From: Hyphomonas beringensis
GTDB taxonomy: Bacteria > Pseudomonadota > Alphaproteobacteria > Caulobacterales > Hyphomonadaceae
Assembly (NCBI RefSeq): GCF_000682755.1
Contig: NZ_AWFF01000031.1
Coordinates: 22,815-86,814, forward strand
Length of the DNA: 64,000 bases
Reading direction: 5' to 3'
How positions within the stretch are numbered: position 1 is the first letter of the stretch; every line of letters starts with the position of its first letter. The notes beneath the pieces were generated by a model, which was given only the letters and a program-made list of their open reading frames with translations, had not been told where the DNA came from and ran no database searches. The translations under genes were made by a program, and so were the position numbers. Positions 63,028-64,000 of this stretch are shown piece by piece.

Positions 63028-64000
63028 ATGGACAATGTCCTCATCATCGGTGCCGGTGCCGCCGGATCTGTCGTCGCACAGAAATGCGCCATGGATCGCG
63101 ACACATTCAAACACATCCACCTCGCCTCGCGCCGCATCGAAAGCTGCGAGAAGGTTGCCGCGCTCTGCAAAACGCCGATCGAGATCAGCCAGGTGGACGC
63201 CGACAACGTCGAAGAGGTCGTCGCCCTCATCAATAAGGTGAAGCCGGACCTGCTGATCAACATGGCCCTGCCCTATCAGGACCTGCCGATCATGGATGCC
63301 TGCCTGGAAGCAGGCTGCAACTATATGGACACGGCAAACTATGAACCGCGCGATGTCGCGAAGTTCGAATACCACTGGCAGTGGGCCTATCAGGACAAGT
63401 TCAAACAGGCCGGCCTGACCGCCATTCTGGGCTGTGGGTTCGATCCGGGCGTAACGAACATTTTCTGCGCCTATGCCCAGGAATTCCTGTTCGACGAAAT
63501 CGAATATATCGACATTGTCGACTGCAATGCCGGTGACCATGGCAAGACCTTCGCCACGAACTTCAACCCGGAGATCAATCTTCGCGAAGTGACGCAGGAC
63601 GGCAAATACTGGAAAGACGGCGAGTGGATCGAGATCCCCGCCCTGTCGATCAAGACGATGATCGACTATCCGGAAGTCGGCCCGAAAGCCTCATACCTCA
63701 TCTATCACGAGGAAGAGGAAAGCCTAGTCAAGCACATCAAGGGCCTGAAGCAGATCCGCTTCTGGATGACCTTTGGCGCCGAATACATCAAGCATCTGGA
63801 AGTGTTCAAATCCATCGGCCTGATCGGCCTGGAACCGATCAAGCACAAGGGGATGGACGTCATCCCGATGGAATTCCTGAAGGATTTGCTGCCGCCGCCT
63901 AGCTCTCTGGCCGAAGGTTATACCGGCAAGACCTCCATTGGCATCATCGCACGCGGCACCAAGGATGGCGAGCCGGTGGCGAAGATGCTGTACAATGTCT
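63028..64000 (+). CDS. Carboxynorspermidine synthase / saccharopine dehydrogenase-like (3' end outside window)
   Basis: From ATG 63028 the frame stays open to the window end, giving 324 residues. It begins with a Rossmann motif (LIIGAGAAGSVVAQKCA), followed by LINMALPYQDLPIMDACLEAGCNYMDTANYE, and GCGFDPGVTNIFCAYA. These match carboxynorspermidine (and carboxyspermidine) dehydrogenases of the saccharopine dehydrogenase superfamily, which make sym-norspermidine or spermidine from aspartate semialdehyde. The next gene in this pathway, the decarboxylase, would lie outside. A moderate ribosome site (GGGAGAC) is upstream. Confidence 0.88.
   Translation, partial: MDNVLIIGAGAAGSVVAQKCAMDRDTFKHIHLASRRIESCEKVAALCKTPIEISQVDADNVEEVVALINKVKPDLLINMALPYQDLPIMDACLEAGCNYMDTANYEPRDVAKFEYHWQWAYQDKFKQAGLTAILGCGFDPGVTNIFCAYAQEFLFDEIEYIDIVDCNAGDHGKTFATNFNPEINLREVTQDGKYWKDGEWIEIPALSIKTMIDYPEVGPKASYLIYHEEEESLVKHIKGLKQIRFWMTFGAEYIKHLEVFKSIGLIGLEPIKHKGMDVIPMEFLKDLLPPPSSLAEGYTGKTSIGIIARGTKDGEPVAKMLYNV

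Noticed and set aside
1..64000. tRNA genes, CRISPR arrays, insertion sequences and attachment sites
   Set aside because: I looked for tRNA T-loops, regularly spaced repeats, transposase-like proteins and long terminal repeats and found none.

Overview
The window is a chromosomal segment from an alphaproteobacterium, most likely of the Caulobacterales/Hyphomonadaceae type. The main evidence is a CtrA response regulator, the CtrA inhibitor SciP (DUF1153), GANTC (CcrM-type) sites upstream of ctrA, a DnaG primase with the altered N-terminal zinc motif I recall from alphaproteobacteria, and the order rpoD-dnaG-yqeY-carA. TonB receptors and many secreted peptidases suggest an aquatic heterotroph. 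I see no prophage, insertion sequence, CRISPR array, tRNA or rRNA. The one clear RNA gene is rnpB.

Layout. 1-3.2 kb: the end of a TonB-dependent receptor and a lipoprotein sugar dehydrogenase. 3.2-9.5 kb: recR, ctrA, then a minus-strand flagellar block read in the order mini-fliF, fliG, a fliH-like gene, fliN, a degenerate flhF and flhG, with sciP just upstream. This is the most unusual part: the MS-ring protein is only 224 residues and the FlhF has lost its GTPase signature residues. 9.7-15.3 kb: a kinase-like phosphotransferase, a TetR/COQ9-like gene, proC, a YbjN protein, ubiK, lgt and a MidA methyltransferase. 15.3-20.4 kb: two equal-length S9 peptidases flanking a flavin monooxygenase. 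20.5-28.2 kb: panD, an unknown lipoprotein, an FNR-type reductase, YjbQ, a YpfJ-type metallopeptidase, a MetY-type sulfhydrylase, a transglutaminase and a DUF72 protein. 28.2-35.3 kb: rpoD, dnaG, a PRC-barrel lipoprotein, yqeY and carA. 35.3-48.9 kb: an oxygenase, a TetR gene with a perfect palindromic operator, a GH3 glucosidase, EVE, DUF3445 and methyltransferase genes, an EamA transporter, an amidase, BrkB, a small tyrosine phosphatase, an amidohydrolase and a divergent TetR gene with two operator copies.

49-56.9 kb: rnpB, small unknown genes, an ATPase that seems to use an ATC start codon, a lyase, a FolM/PTR1-like reductase, a Na+/Ca2+ antiporter preceded by a 28-codon membrane peptide, a NUDIX gene and pgsA. 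57-64 kb: an ankyrin protein, hslO, a radical SAM gene divergent from an MFS transporter, argF, a small gene behind two Fur-like boxes, and the start of a carboxynorspermidine synthase that runs off the end.

The most coherent biological unit is the cell-cycle/motility block: CtrA, its inhibitor SciP and the flagellar switch genes they are expected to control lie within about 5.6 kb.
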